The position numbers and the translations under genes were made by a program. 64,000 bases of DNA. It comes from Styela clava (Eukaryota; Chordata; Ascidiacea; Stolidobranchia; Styelidae). Positions 35,150 through 46,700 of this stretch are shown here, piece after piece. Each line of letters begins with the position of its first letter. Positions within the stretch are counted from its first letter, which is position 1. The notes under the pieces were generated by a model. The model saw only the letters and a program-made list of their open reading frames with translations. It was not told the DNA's origin and did not search any database. The stretch covers positions 11,470,001 to 11,534,000 of the forward strand of contig NC_135251.1 of assembly GCF_964204865.1 (NCBI RefSeq). The letters are read 5' to 3'.

Positions 35150-36895
35150 GAAAAAAGTACTTTGATTGATTCATTTGCAAATTAGCTTTATGGAATATTA
35201 CAATGAATCGTCCGAAATGATTTCTTACTAAACGAGATTTAGGTGTATATATTAACGTTCAAAAATAGTAAAGTACACCTGACCTGGGAAATTGATTTGC
35301 AAATTAGCTTTGAAATATTCCGATGTTTCGGCCAAAATGATTTTTTACAGGACAACATTACCTGACATTAATTTCTATTTTATAGAAACTTGCCACGCAT
35401 TAGTTTATTACAGATGAAAAGAACATATAAATACCATTCAGAAAATAGTAAAATGAACTTGACTTTTATGGGGGATTGATGTGCAAATTAGCTTCGAAAT
35501 ATTCTTATGCTTCGTCCAAAATGGCATTTACGGCACAACATTGTATAACATAAACTTATATTTTATAGAAATTTGCCTCGCATTAATTCATTACAGATGG
35601 AAAGAACATAAAAATACATTTTAGAAAATAGTAAGATAATCTTGATTTTTATGGGGGATTGATATGCAAATTAGCTTTGAAATATTCCCATGTTTCGTCC
35701 AAAATGATTTTTTACAGGAAAACATTACCTGACATTGATTTTTATTTTATCGAAACTTGCCACGCATTAGTTTATTACAGATGGAAAGCACATAAAAATA
35801 CTATTCAAAAAATAGTAGAATGAACTTGACTTTTATAGGAGATTGATATGCAAATAAGCTTTGAAATATTCTTATGCTTTGACAAAATGACACTTACGGG
35901 ACAACATTGTCAAACATAAATATCTATTTTATAGAAGCTTGCCACCCATTAGTTTACTACAGATGGAAGGAATATGAAAATACTCTTTCAGATAATAATA
36001 AAATAACGATCAGTAGAGGTTGCTCGAAACTAACTCCCAATCCTTTCTCTATGCCTTTGCGCTAATGGATCTGTATGCATGTAATGCAAGGATGCTGTAG
36101 CAGGAATAAAATACCATAATATGCAATCCAAGAGTCCTGCTGCACACTAACACAAATATATTTCTGTAACGTTTCGTCTGACCAAAATCAGACTTCCTCA
36201 GACAAGCAGTTTACAACAATGACAAGAAAAGAGCAATCATGCAGTTTAAATATGGAGAAAAATAAATTTGTTTGAAATTAATTGTGACTCGACAACTACC
36301 ACAAGAAAAGAATTTAGAAGCAATACTAAACAGAATTCAACGCTTTTAAAAGAATCACATTAAAAAGACCATGGCTATCAAGATCTGAGACTAGAACACA
36401 TTGATAAATGTTCTAGTGAAACTTATTGTGAAATCAAGCACGCCGCGGAACAATTATTCCATGCTGAGAACCGATCGCATTTTTTTGTTTCGCAATCTGT
36501 TTCTGAATATCAATAATTGTTTTTTCATTGTTTGGTCACAATTAATTTCAAACAAATTTATTTATCGCCGTATTTAAACGGCATGATTGCTCTTTTCTTG
36601 TCATTGTTGTAAACTGCTTGTCTGAGGAAGTCTGATTTTGGTCAGACGAAACGTTACAGAATAATAAAATAAACTTGACTTTTATGGGGGATTGATATGC
36701 AAATTAGCTTTGAAATACTCTTATAATTCGTCATAAATGATTTTTTACAAGACAACATTGATTGACATAAATATCTATTTTATAGAAGCTTTCCACGCAT
36801 TAGTTTATCACAGATGGAAGAACATATGAATATCTTTCAGAAAATAGTAAAATGAACTTGAATTTTATGGAAGATTGATATGCGAATTAGCTTTA
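35150..36895. repeat. 183-bp satellite array
   Basis: Tandem units share GATTGATATGCAAATTAGCTT, TATTTTATAGAA, CTTGCCACGCATTAGTTTA and ACAGATGGAA. The anchor ATTGAT occurs at 35291, 35475, 35658, 35842, 36691 and 36874, a period of 183-184 bp once the 666-bp insertion and its duplication are removed. A shorter degenerate unit precedes at about 35165. No coding role is visible. Confidence 0.9.
36007..36659. mobile_element. Non-autonomous Penelope-derived foldback element with 13-bp target duplication
   Basis: 653 bp inserted into the satellite, flanked by AATAATAAAATAA at 35994-36006 and 36660-36672. It begins with a fragment related to 43.4 kb, followed by inverted copies of the Penelope terminal sequence: 36122-36289 against 36534-36659, sharing CTGACC/GGTCAG...ACGTTTCGTC and CAGACAAGCAGTTTACAACAATG. 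The short middle part has no intact reverse transcriptase or endonuclease. Confidence 0.85.
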
Positions 36896-37198
36896 ACCCT
36901 CCTTTTACTTTAACTTTAAAAACATCGTAGCAGAATTTGCACTTTTATAACATGTGGAATAAAATATGAGAATTAAAAACATTTTGCCACATTTAAATCG
37001 CACCATTTCATATTGCTGGAGCATTTCCAGCTCCACCGTCAAGATAACGAACGTGTAAATGTTTTTTACGTTCAAATGTTATGGTTTTGGTTTCGCGCTA
37101 TTTCATATCTGATAAAAATAAATCCTGGACGTCTTCATACTTTTAAAGTTTTTTCTATATTTTTCAAAGATGTTTGAACTTTTACTAGAATAAGAAGC

Positions 37199-37414
37199 CG
37201 GAATTTGGAACCACAATCCACACAACGACCCAACGATATTTATATTGTTAGCCCTTATCCAACCACATTTGTATCATCACCATCAAGTTCAAAGCCAAAT
37301 GAACCCGAATCCCCATATACCTACGACAACGATACAGCACGTTAACAAGAACCAACGTCAACTATCAATAAAACTGATAACACCGTGAGAACTTATGAAA
37401 ATATAAATTCTTAG
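37199..37414 (+). pseudogene. Duplicate or alternative cytoplasmic-tail exon of receptor B, with early stop
   Basis: An acceptor TTTACTAG opens, in phase 2 as required by the B transmembrane exon, a frame paralogous to the last exon of B: RSRNLEPQ, ISPY-like VSPYPTT, SSPSSSK and ESPYTYDNDT. A TAA at 37343-37345 replaces a tyrosine codon of the main tail; the frame beyond continues to NTVRTYENINS and a stop at 37412. If spliced to 33268 it would give a shortened tail without the last YENI motif and with PYPT instead of PYET. It is either an alternative terminal exon or a decaying duplicate. Confidence 0.75.
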
Positions 37415-38656
37415 GAGTGCGAGTAAAATAACTACGGCAAAGTGAGTTTGAGAAAGTTTAAAATGGCTTCTGTCATTTGTTATCGGAACTTAATGTTTAT
37501 ATGATTTAAAGTTTAAACAATAATTTTATAACCTAAGTACCGGTCTTTTAAAATGCATTAAACAAAAATAAGTGTTTTCCTTGAGGTTGAAAAACGGTAA
37601 GCATGCTTTATGCATGCGTCTATGTTATTTCAAGCCACTCGAACTAAATCTAAAACAACCCAATAAAAATCCACTCCTTGACTAAACATAAAACTGTGGC
37701 CGTTTTTTCTGTTTTTTTTTTTTTTGATAGTTTAACCAAGAACTAAATTGTGTGTGTATCAAATGTTTTTCAAAATTGTAATATCTTGTAGAGTGTATGA
37801 AACTATTGAAACTATCAAGAGATTGTCATGATGTTATGTAGGTCACGTTTTTAATATTAATTTTTGCAAACTTACATTTTATGTGAGATCAATCATATTT
37901 CAACGACAACATCAGTGACAAAACACATTCAATAAAAGTTGATTTTTGTTATGTGCATGTTCTGTTTTTTCCAAGTCTTTTATCAAATTTAAATAAGTGT
38001 ATATATAATATACAACTATGACTCCTTTTATATAAAGTAGTTGAAGATTGTTTTTTATGGGAATACCTTATTTGTTTGCGTGTAGTATGACGGACTAAAA
38101 GTTTTCTCTTATACTTTCAAAGGCGTTTTTTTTAGCGTGCAAGGACATTTATTGGAGACCATACCCATATGTTGAAGTGATTATATACTTACTTTATTAA
38201 AAAGTTCAAAGTTACTATGTATTCGTTCAAAATTTCTATTTATGGCCATACAAAAAGTACATCAATTCTGAGTCAAATTATCAACCCCAATTGGAGAAGA
38301 AAACAACTGAAATATACAACAATGTGATGAAGGCATATAACATAGTAAGATTGCTATCTGACTGAGGAGGTAGAACAGTGTGGCACTATATCTCACCCAT
38401 CGCTGAAGTTAAATAAAAATCGTTATATCTATGTGTGGTACTATACTACTCAAGTTAATTAGCTGGTTCTGCTTGTATAGGGCCTTTCTACAGGTAAAAT
38501 AACGCATATTAAGACAACTATTAAAGTGTACTTTACTATATGAGTTACCATTTGAAAAATATTTATTTTGTTTCTGCTTGTCTAGAACCTAGTAAAAATG
38601 TAAGAAAAGTGATAACCAATGAATTTAAAAAAATATCTCCACAAATCATGCGTTCT

Positions 38657-38885
38657 TTAATAATTCGTTAGTAAACGTCGACGACGGAATCTGTATTCCA
38701 ACTTGCGGTATATGTTTAATTTGAGCTCTGCAATATCCAAGGCGCCGTACGTGAGTTTGCGTCCGTCGTCGTGGACGACTTTACATGTGATCCTCTCAAT
38801 ACTATACCAAGCTCTTTTGAGTAATCGTTGCGCCGCAGTGAGCAGGCAGGGGTAACAGTCCGTCGGAATAACATTACAAAAATGA
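38657..38885 (-). CDS. Candidate terminal exon of an unrecognised minus-strand gene
   Basis: In a GC-richer patch a minus-strand frame runs from an acceptor-like GACCCAG (phase 2) for about 75 codons to TAA. The peptide is basic and protein-like: IPTDCYPCLLTAAQRLLKRA, VVHDDGRKLTYGALDIAEL and a YRFRRRRLL end. I do not recognise the family and found no upstream exons. An overlapping 78-codon frame exists, so the frame choice rests on composition and the acceptor. Confidence 0.3.
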
Positions 38886-39276
38886 CTGGGTCACCCGCAC
38901 TATAATACTTGTGATAACACGAAATCAAACAAGTCCACGATATCACACACAAAGTGATATGAAACTAAGTTTTGATGAAAAAACTCAACTTAACTACGGA
39001 AATAGTGTGATAACCACGTACCTGTACTAAATTCGTAGTAGAATTAGATCAACGAAATTGTTGTATTGCAATAAACAAAACGTAAAACGTAAAATTTACT
39101 TTAATATTGCCATCAATGTGTTATTACATTCACCCGCTATCTTTCACTTAATAAAAATAAAACTCTGAATTTGATCACATTCGTCGAGGTAAATCTTCTT
39201 CTCTCAGCCTACTTCAAAGTTAATTTCAAGAGAAAGACGCTCATCTGTTTCAATTTGAATATCTACTTTTTTAAGT

Positions 39277-39985
39277 CGGGGCTTCCCAACGTGGTCCAAG
39301 TAGACCCCATGGGTTCATTGCGCAATTTTAGAGGATCCACAGATGAAGTGCTAATTATATTAAATGAGTACATTTCATTAAAGATGTTGCACTTGATTCA
39401 TGTTGGATAAACCGGAAGAAACGGTTAAAAAAATGTTATATGAGTGCTTGCAATAATGTTGAATTAGATCTAGAATGTAGATGCGTGAATAACAAGCAGC
39501 CGCAAGGTTTCTCACCGGAACTTTTGTAAGAGAATTAAAAACTTAATTGTTCCAAAAAAAAAAATTGTTCTGCGTACTAGGAGCCAGCGGGCACCAGGGT
39601 GACAAAACCGCCCCAATCTATGCGAGGTGTCTTCGGGTTCTGAATTTGAAAGGGAAATATTTAAGTAATATAATAAACCTACCATAGCTACACTAATTAA
39701 AGTGTTTTGATAAAATATTTAAAATTGAAATCGAAATGAATTTGCAAACTTAGTACCCGAACCGAACGGAATGAAAAGCTCAAACTCGACATGCATGGGC
39801 CACAGGCAAACCTTCCTGGTAGTCTAAATTTTCATATAGTAATTATACAGAGCACACTAAAATTAAATAGTTTTATTTAGACAGCATTAAATTTAACTTG
39901 GATATCTTCAATAAACATTTGAGGGTCCGTACGACTTTGAATAAAAAATTAGGGGTGCACAGCGAAGAAAGTTTGGGAAGCCCTG
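39277..39985. mobile_element. hAT-like element, about 709 bp
   Basis: The left end CGGGGCTTCCCAAC and the right end, read backwards, CAGGGCTTCCCAAACTTTC are hAT-type terminal repeats. TTAAGT occurs at both flanks but not in perfect register. The first 150 bp are related to 17216-17408. No transposase motif was found inside. Confidence 0.6.
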
Positions 39986-40354
39986 CTTAAGTTGATAATA
40001 ACATAGTATCGGAATATCGGCCTTTTTAAAATATCAGTATCGGCGTTTTTCGTTGGTATTAGATTAGAATCGGTATCGGCGACAAAAGTGGTATCGGTAC
40101 ATTTATAATTATTTATCATGTCATTGTCGTAACTACGGTAAAATATTGAAACATTTTTACATGCTTCATGCATATTACCACAAAATTAAACAAATACTTT
40201 CTAATATGATCTTTATATTAAAAAAACTTTGTGAGTATTGTTAATATAGTACAAAGTTAAATTAATCACACAATAAATTATATATTATCTATAATCTACG
40301 GAAATGTTTTGATCAAATTTCAATTTATACTATAATGTATATTTTTTGTTTTAG

Positions 40355-40454
40355 TGGTGAGGCAGGAAGGACCGGAAATTATTCGGCAAGTATTAATTTA
40401 GTTGAGGAATTGAAACGCGAGAAAAATTACGTCTCCGACCTGTCAAGCATTTGA
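40355..40454 (+). other. Possible further tail exon after receptor B
   Basis: A good acceptor (TTTTTTGTTTTAG) is followed in phase 2 by 33 codons ending in a stop. The peptide contains GRTGNYSASINLVEEL and ends NYVSDLSSI. The phase fits the B transmembrane exon, and the charged, tyrosine-bearing end could be an alternative tail. It has no detectable similarity to the main tail, so this is weak. Confidence 0.2.
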
Positions 40455-40639
40455 GGAATTGCAGAAGACGGATGGTGCAGATTGTAAAATATAGAGACTA
40501 CCATTAATCTATTGTTAATTGATAAATCTAGTGAATATTTTATCAAGTTTTTTTTATCTAATACCATTGTAATTCATTGGAAATTGTGTTGTGCTATTAT
40601 CTTAAGTAGTAAGAAAAATGCATCTTGATTAGTCTGCCA

Positions 40640-42000
40640 TTTATGGACCAATAAGAATTCTCTTTTTTTTATCGTGTTTTGACTACATTTTGATAACCTT
40701 ACATTTCATTCATCACAATATTATAGTTCTAATTACATTGCATATTAAGTGAATGTGCAGTATACTATGCTGGGCTGGTATGTACCTATATACAACTAAT
40801 ATTTCCTCTTGGAACACCCAAGAAATGTAACTATGTCTAAGAAAGCTGGAGATAAAAAAAAACTTCGGTTGAAAATCAGATTTCTGTAGAAAATAACTTT
40901 AATCAAGAAAATTACATTTTAGAGAGAGCAAAAAGCATTGTTTGTCAATCATCAAAATAAAGAAATTAAAATTAGAAGTTCTTGTGTAAAGCTTTAAACA
41001 GTAAAAATTGACTAAAAACAGACTCATATGCCCAATATGAATCTGGACAGAAAGATATATATCCTTACCAAATAAATTGTTACGCTTTAGTTCTTAATAA
41101 GAAAATGATAATAATATGAAATTAATAAATATGTGCTACAATTTTATCGTAAAATATAATTTTGCAGTAATTTGCATTATGGGTATACACTTGGACGGTT
41201 CCATAATGATCATTACTGATGTCCACCCATAAATATCTGTTTTATTTTTATCATTGTAAATACTTGTTAATGTGACATGGTTTCCACTAGCTATAAGCTA
41301 TAATTTTCTGATTGCCTCAAGAATAGTTAGATCAAGGTCGTCCAATCCGTGGCCCGCCGGAGGTTATCGAGTGGCCCGCACAGTAATATTTGTCCATTTT
41401 TATGTCCCTTTGTGGGTGGTATTGCTGAAGAGAGATTTTGAATTTATGTTTATCGTCTGACATGTATTTCGATCTTTTTTTTTTTTTTCTGTGAAGCTAG
41501 AAGAGTCAGTTTTTATGATTTCAATATTTGAAAGCACTCACTTGTACGAGCAAGTTTTTTCACGGATGAACCATGTCACATCATCCGAGAGATCACTAAC
41601 TTCTGACATTCATATGAAAAATTCTCTTTGCATTGCTGCATCGTCAGTCGCAACGAATATTGACAAACTTTTCGAATAAAAGCAGTTCCATACTTGATAT
41701 TGAAATATCTATGTGTGGTAAAAACTTTTTATTTTACACTAAACAGGGCACTAAAAGCATGATTGTTTGTTTGGAATTATGTAAATAGTTGCAAATTCAA
41801 TGTGAATGTGATTGTCTGAAATAGTGAATCATTCTTTTTATTAACAATAATACTCATATGAATCTCTTTTATACGCTTTCAAATTCATGTTACAATTATC
41901 TCGGCGATCGAAAGTTGTAGATAACTTACGGAGTCGTGTATAAGTCTTGCCATTAGTTTTTATTATCCCGAATTCCGATGGTGGTCTACAGATAAACGAT
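40640..42000. repeat. Segmental duplication, copy 1 (downstream of receptor B)
   Basis: Shares ordered blocks with 57690-58430: TTTATCGTGTTTTG, CAACTAATATTTCCTC, AACTATGTCTAA, TTGTTTGT, ATTACTGATGT...AAATATCTGTT, and GAATTCCGATGGTGG with CAAACGATATGGTACG. This copy has extra DNA, including a hAT transposase remnant at 41.3-41.7 kb. Confidence 0.75.
41335..41690 (+). pseudogene. hAT transposase C-terminal remnant
   Basis: The frame at 41491-41679 encodes FESTHLYEQVFSRMN followed by a degraded SERSLTSDIHMKNSLCIA and ending NIDKLFE. This is the dimerisation region at the C terminus of hAT transposases of the ZBED5/GTF2IRD2 type. The sequence before it (GTGGCCCGCCGGAGG) is also typical of hAT elements. 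Only this end survives. Confidence 0.75.
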
Positions 42001-42140
42001 ATGGTACGTTCGTTAACCGAGGATTACTTTACCGTGGTCTTGAAAACCTACATTGAATGATTTAGAGAACGATATGGTACGTTCGTTAACCGAGGATTAC
42101 TTTACCGTGGTCTTGAAAACCTACATTGAATGATTTAGAG
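41995..42140. repeat. 73-bp perfect tandem duplication
   Basis: A unit starting AACGATATGGTACGTTCG and ending GAATGATTTAGAG occurs twice back to back (41995-42067, 42068-42140), apparently without differences, so it is recent. Confidence 0.92.
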
Positions 42141-42160
42141 ATTTGAATGCTTATGATAGA

Positions 42161-42907
42161 ATAAGACATTCCCGAATCGATTGAATCGTTTCCAATATTA
42201 AGGTTTTTTGTCCCAGCGAATTATTTCAGTGACGTTCTTGATGATCATTGCTAAAACTCTGTACTTTTAATTGTAAGTTTCACTTCCTTAGACCTACCCA
42301 TTGATTATTTTCCGGAAAACCTCAATAGCATCATGTACACTCATGGCATTTTATTCTTTATAATGAACTATATACATCTATGTCTCTATAACATTAGACT
42401 CGTTTCAGATCCATAACAGTAGAAAGAGTGGGAAGTGTTTGTGAACTCAGCAAACAGTCAAATATATTCATCAATTGTTTGGTATACAATGACAATAATT
42501 TAGAAATTCATCGAACAATAATTGACTAAATCGAGTTCATTGTCAAGAAAATAAAAAAAAATCAGATTTATTTATCGTGTCTGTAGATTGCTCGAATTCG
42601 TTACTGTCGAAATGTGAATACATTGGTCGTCAAAAGTCATGGCCATTTTCATATTGTACTCAACATACAATTGAAATCTAAGATTCTAATTTGTTTTCCT
42701 AAAGACAATTTGGCATTAGGGCAGATAGAAACTGATTATGCAATAAAATTTAAAAAAAAATGATCTTCATTAATGTAAACTTATTTTTTACGAGGGAAAA
42801 ACAGCGTGAATGTGATATATTTAGGGTAGAAATTAATATGTGGTTTTTATTGATTTGGATTTCATTGTTTAGTCTGACTCAATCACAGACCCCAAGAAGT
42901 GAGTGGA
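42161..42907 (+). repeat. Upstream/first-exon duplication of receptor C, copy 1
   Basis: Matches 43010-43752 in order. Blocks include CAGTGACGTTCTTG, CCGGAAAACCTCAATAGCAT, GTGTTTGTGAACTCAGCAA, TTTGGCATTAGGGCAG and the whole signal-peptide exon. It therefore copies the putative promoter as well as the exon. Confidence 0.88.
42838..42898 (+). CDS. Alternative first (signal peptide) exon of receptor C
   Basis: Encodes MWFLLIWISLFSLTQSQTPR, a signal peptide that differs from the 43683 exon only at its end (R for E). It is 61 bases long with a GTGAGT donor in phase 1, exactly like the second copy. Either exon could splice to 43945. It could serve as an alternative promoter/first exon or be an unused duplicate. 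Confidence 0.6.
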
Positions 42908-43009
42908 CTTCAAGCAAAGATATTATTAATATAAGTTATTGATAGTTATTTTATATGAAACTGAACATTGGTTCATGAATTCTCTAAGATTATAAGTGAA
43001 ATAAGGCAC

Positions 43010-43752
43010 TAAAAGCATGCTTTAATTGAATCGTTCCCTATATTAAAATTATTTGTTCCCAACAAATCATTTCAGTGACGTTCTTGGTGATCATTGCGTC
43101 AACTCAATTTCGGAAATGCGCAAGATTCATTTCTTAGGCCTACGCAATGATAACCTTCCGGAAAACCTCAATAGCATCATGTGCATTCATGGCATTTTAA
43201 TATTTATGATGAACTATATACGCCCATGCCTTTATAACATGAGACAAATAAAAGTGTGGAAAGTGTTTGTGAACTCAGCAAGCAGTAATATATATTCATC
43301 AATTGTTTGGTTTACCATGACGCAGATCCCACTATATATATTTGTGTTAGTGTGCGGAAAGACTATTGAATTACGCAGGATAGTTATCTTTACTCTTGCT
43401 GCAGCATCCTTGCATTATTTGCATACGGATCCTTCGTCGCAAAAATTAGTCGACGGAGATATAGAGTTAGTCTCGTAGAAACCCAATCGTCATGACCACC
43501 AGAATAGTACTCAAAATATCATTAAAAAACCTAAATCTAGCGACCTAATCTGTTTACCTAAAGTCCATTTGGCATTAGGGCAGCGTGAAACTGGTTATGC
43601 AATAAAATAAAAAATATCTTAATTAACTGTGAAAACTTTTACCATTTTACGTAGAACAAACAGTGTGAATGTAAAAGCTAATATGTGGTTTTTATTGATT
43701 TGGATTTCATTGTTCAGTCTGACTCAATCACAGACCCCAGAAAGTGAGTACA
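43010..43752 (+). repeat. Upstream/first-exon duplication of receptor C, copy 2
   Basis: Second copy of the unit described at 42161-42907. It is interrupted at about 43330-43495 by a Penelope-related fragment. Confidence 0.85.
43330..43495 (+). mobile_element. Penelope-related terminal fragment
   Basis: Contains TTTGTGTTAGTGTGC...AAGACTATTGAATT, like the element terminus near 34.45 kb. GCAGCATCCTTGCATTA...GCATACGGATCC and GTTAGTCTCG follow, matching the reverse complement of the first 110 bp of the 36007 element and the truncated end near 21755. It is a solo terminal piece. Confidence 0.65.
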
Positions 43753-46700
43753 CCTTATTTTTTTGTATCCAAACATGCTAGCATGGGATCTAGAAAGCTA
43801 TTTTCTTCAGCTAAAAATTCAAACGTTGTGAAACATGAGTTGTCGTAGCAAAGCAAACATCAAGCTGTTTGTGTTAGTACAAACTGTTATTTGCGACTGT
43901 TTTAATACTGCGATTGAGAAATCATTATTGCATCTACTGTCAAGGTACCTCAGATTTTCGAAACTATAGATTGGAACTATTTGAAGAAGGAAAGAGATAT
44001 GATGATGCCAGGACTGTATGTGAAGGAAGAAATGCATGGCTTGTTGAGATCAAGGATGAAGAAACTCAAGATGCAGTGAGACAACTTACTGAGTGAGTTT
44101 ATTTAACATGTATATTTATTTGACATAAATGTATAAATTGAGAAAAAGAACAACGCTATGCTTTTTTGCCTATCACGCATAGTACCAAATGTGGCACGGG
44201 GTCCCGATAGCAGAATGACCCAAACCAAACGTTGGTCTAAGAGGTTGACAATAATGTGTTAAAAATTACAACGAATAGACATTTTCTTAACTCTCTTACA
44301 GCTGTTGACCCAATTTATTTGACATGGTCTTTTTAAAGTTATTTTTTTTGTCAACCACTAAGCCCTAAAGCTTCTCTTATGGATTTTTAAAAGCGTGTGC
44401 TAGAGTTCTATTCAGCAATATATCTTTAAATTACACTCCGAAAAAAAAATTTTTTTGCAAAAATATCTCGAAAATTTCTAAAAATAAATTAGACTTTTAG
44501 AAATTCTGTGTACAGTAGAGGGTTAATAATTAATTCCTAATTAATTAATTTTTTTTTCAACGTTTTCGTCAAGTTTTTCCTAACACAACATCACCGAAAC
44601 GCCTATTATAGCATAAATGGTTATTACTCTGAAATTCACAATTGTATCTACAGGTGTATCAAGTTCAAGGCTAAAATTACTGATTTTGATGACGTCACAG
44701 CTCTTATTATTACTGCACAGACCACCCCCAACGCAAAAAAATTAAATTTTTTCGACGGAAATGCGCGTAGAACGGCGTAAACAATCCCATACGCGCATTT
44801 ACGCGTTAAAATTACCATTAATTTTACGTTTTTTTTAACTACAAAAAATCTCCATACTTCTGCCAACTATGGAGCAGTCAAAATCTTATTTATCAAAACA
44901 ACACAGCGCCAGGGATGGTCAGGGATAGTATATATGTCTGAAAATACATGCTAAACCAACAATAAGTCATTATAAAGGAGTATTTCCTGTCTGAGCTGAG
45001 TCGACATTTTCAAACGTCTGACAGGCGATTTTGAAATCCACGCTATTTATAGAATTCGCACGATGCGTCACGGCTGGAAGGTTCCATCGCTTCTCTCATA
45101 TCAGGCGATAAAGTCAACAAAGAGCTAAGAGCGATATTAACAGTAGTTTACCGAGCACAAAATTAAGCGTAAATATTCTCTCATATGAGCTTAGCGCTGG
45201 AAAAGGGTTAAGGCTTTGTATCTTCAAATTTTTCATTTTATTTTCATTAGGTATACTATTTGGATTGGTTTACATCATGACAAAGGTTGGAAATGGAATA
45301 ACATCTATGAATTACACTACGCTAACTGGTTTGTTCGTTCTTTAGTCAATGACATTTCGGTATCAAGTATAAATTACTTTTAATGAGGGTTAAAGGGGAC
45401 AATTCTGACTGTATACGCTCAACCACATGACCCACACATTACTGATTAAGCACGAGGTTAACGAATAACAAAATCAATTTATGTTTTGGATTCGATAAAA
45501 AGAAAAAATACATTCGGGTGTATTAAACTTATGAAAAGTGAGAAATAATGATTTGGCCATGTTTTCAACGATGATGCTGTTTAGCAAATTTAATTTATCG
45601 ACAAGTAGAAACCCAAACAACGATCTTCGGGCTTTTCAGAAGTCTTGTACAAAGTGCCATCTTTAACGGATCGGATAAATGAAATAAACCTAACATGCTG
45701 AACAAAAACTGTGGAAACTTATCCCTTCATACAAACTTTCATATAGGGTCCCCGGTCGTCCTGGAACAGTGTCTGATTCATTCAACAACTTCTGTGTCAC
45801 TTCCAGATCATCTGATGGAAAATGGATGAATTACGATTGCGGACTTGGGTATCGATACGTGTGTCAATCAGGTATGTTTTCATTTTCAACTGTTGTTTTA
45901 GCTCCTCTAATGTGTGCAAAATACTTTCCGAAATACGAGCCTTAACATAATAAATGGGATGGAAACTTTATATCTGAAAAATTGAAACGGTTCCTGTCTA
46001 TTTTGATGAGCATTTAAGCCGTAATTTTACGTGGTTGGATTCTGTTTAGTACCAATCGATTTTTTTTTCGAACTAAATATGTCCTAAGTTAAATAGGTGA
46101 TTGACAAACAAGTATTTTGTTAATTAAGCTGTCGTTGTCGTACCAAGTAAATCATCTATTTTTTAGTTACATCAAATATCTGGTTCTAATTAATGTGGTA
46201 AATTCTCATCTTATAGATAGAACTTGGATCAATTTCAACAATGAACTAACACTTCAAATAATAACAAGTCCTGTGAAAACATTCTTTGAGTCTCAACAAT
46301 CCTGTGCTAAGAACGGATCGACACTTGTGGAGATAAAAACAAATGCCTTGGAAATATTCATCAATCAAAAATTGAGGTTGGAAAAGTTTACTTATTGATT
46401 ATAATATGGCGGACACAAATAACACAATGAAATTTTTGATGATGAAAAATTTTATTGCAAATAAAAAAACTTGGCGGGTGAAAAACCCACCTGATGTAAA
46501 ATATAGGACAGGTAAAATAGATTGAAAACTAGAATTAGTTTGTGTTAAAATAAATTATCATTGTTTTTCTAACTCACTTATCTTTTTCCCAGCAAAAATG
46601 TAGCTGATTGATTACTACACAAATAAATTTGCACTTCACTAATTATCAATCAATAAACTTCATTTCTATTTGTTTAATGTTTTCAACTTTTATAGACACA

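Noticed and set aside
39949..40173. ATCGGTATCGGC-rich stretch as a separate repeat element
   Set aside because: Only a few imperfect copies of the word are present and no ends could be defined.
43053..43478. 141-codon frame upstream of receptor C
   Set aside because: It crosses the duplicated promoter block and a Penelope fragment; the homologous block at 42.2 kb has stops, so it is not conserved as coding.
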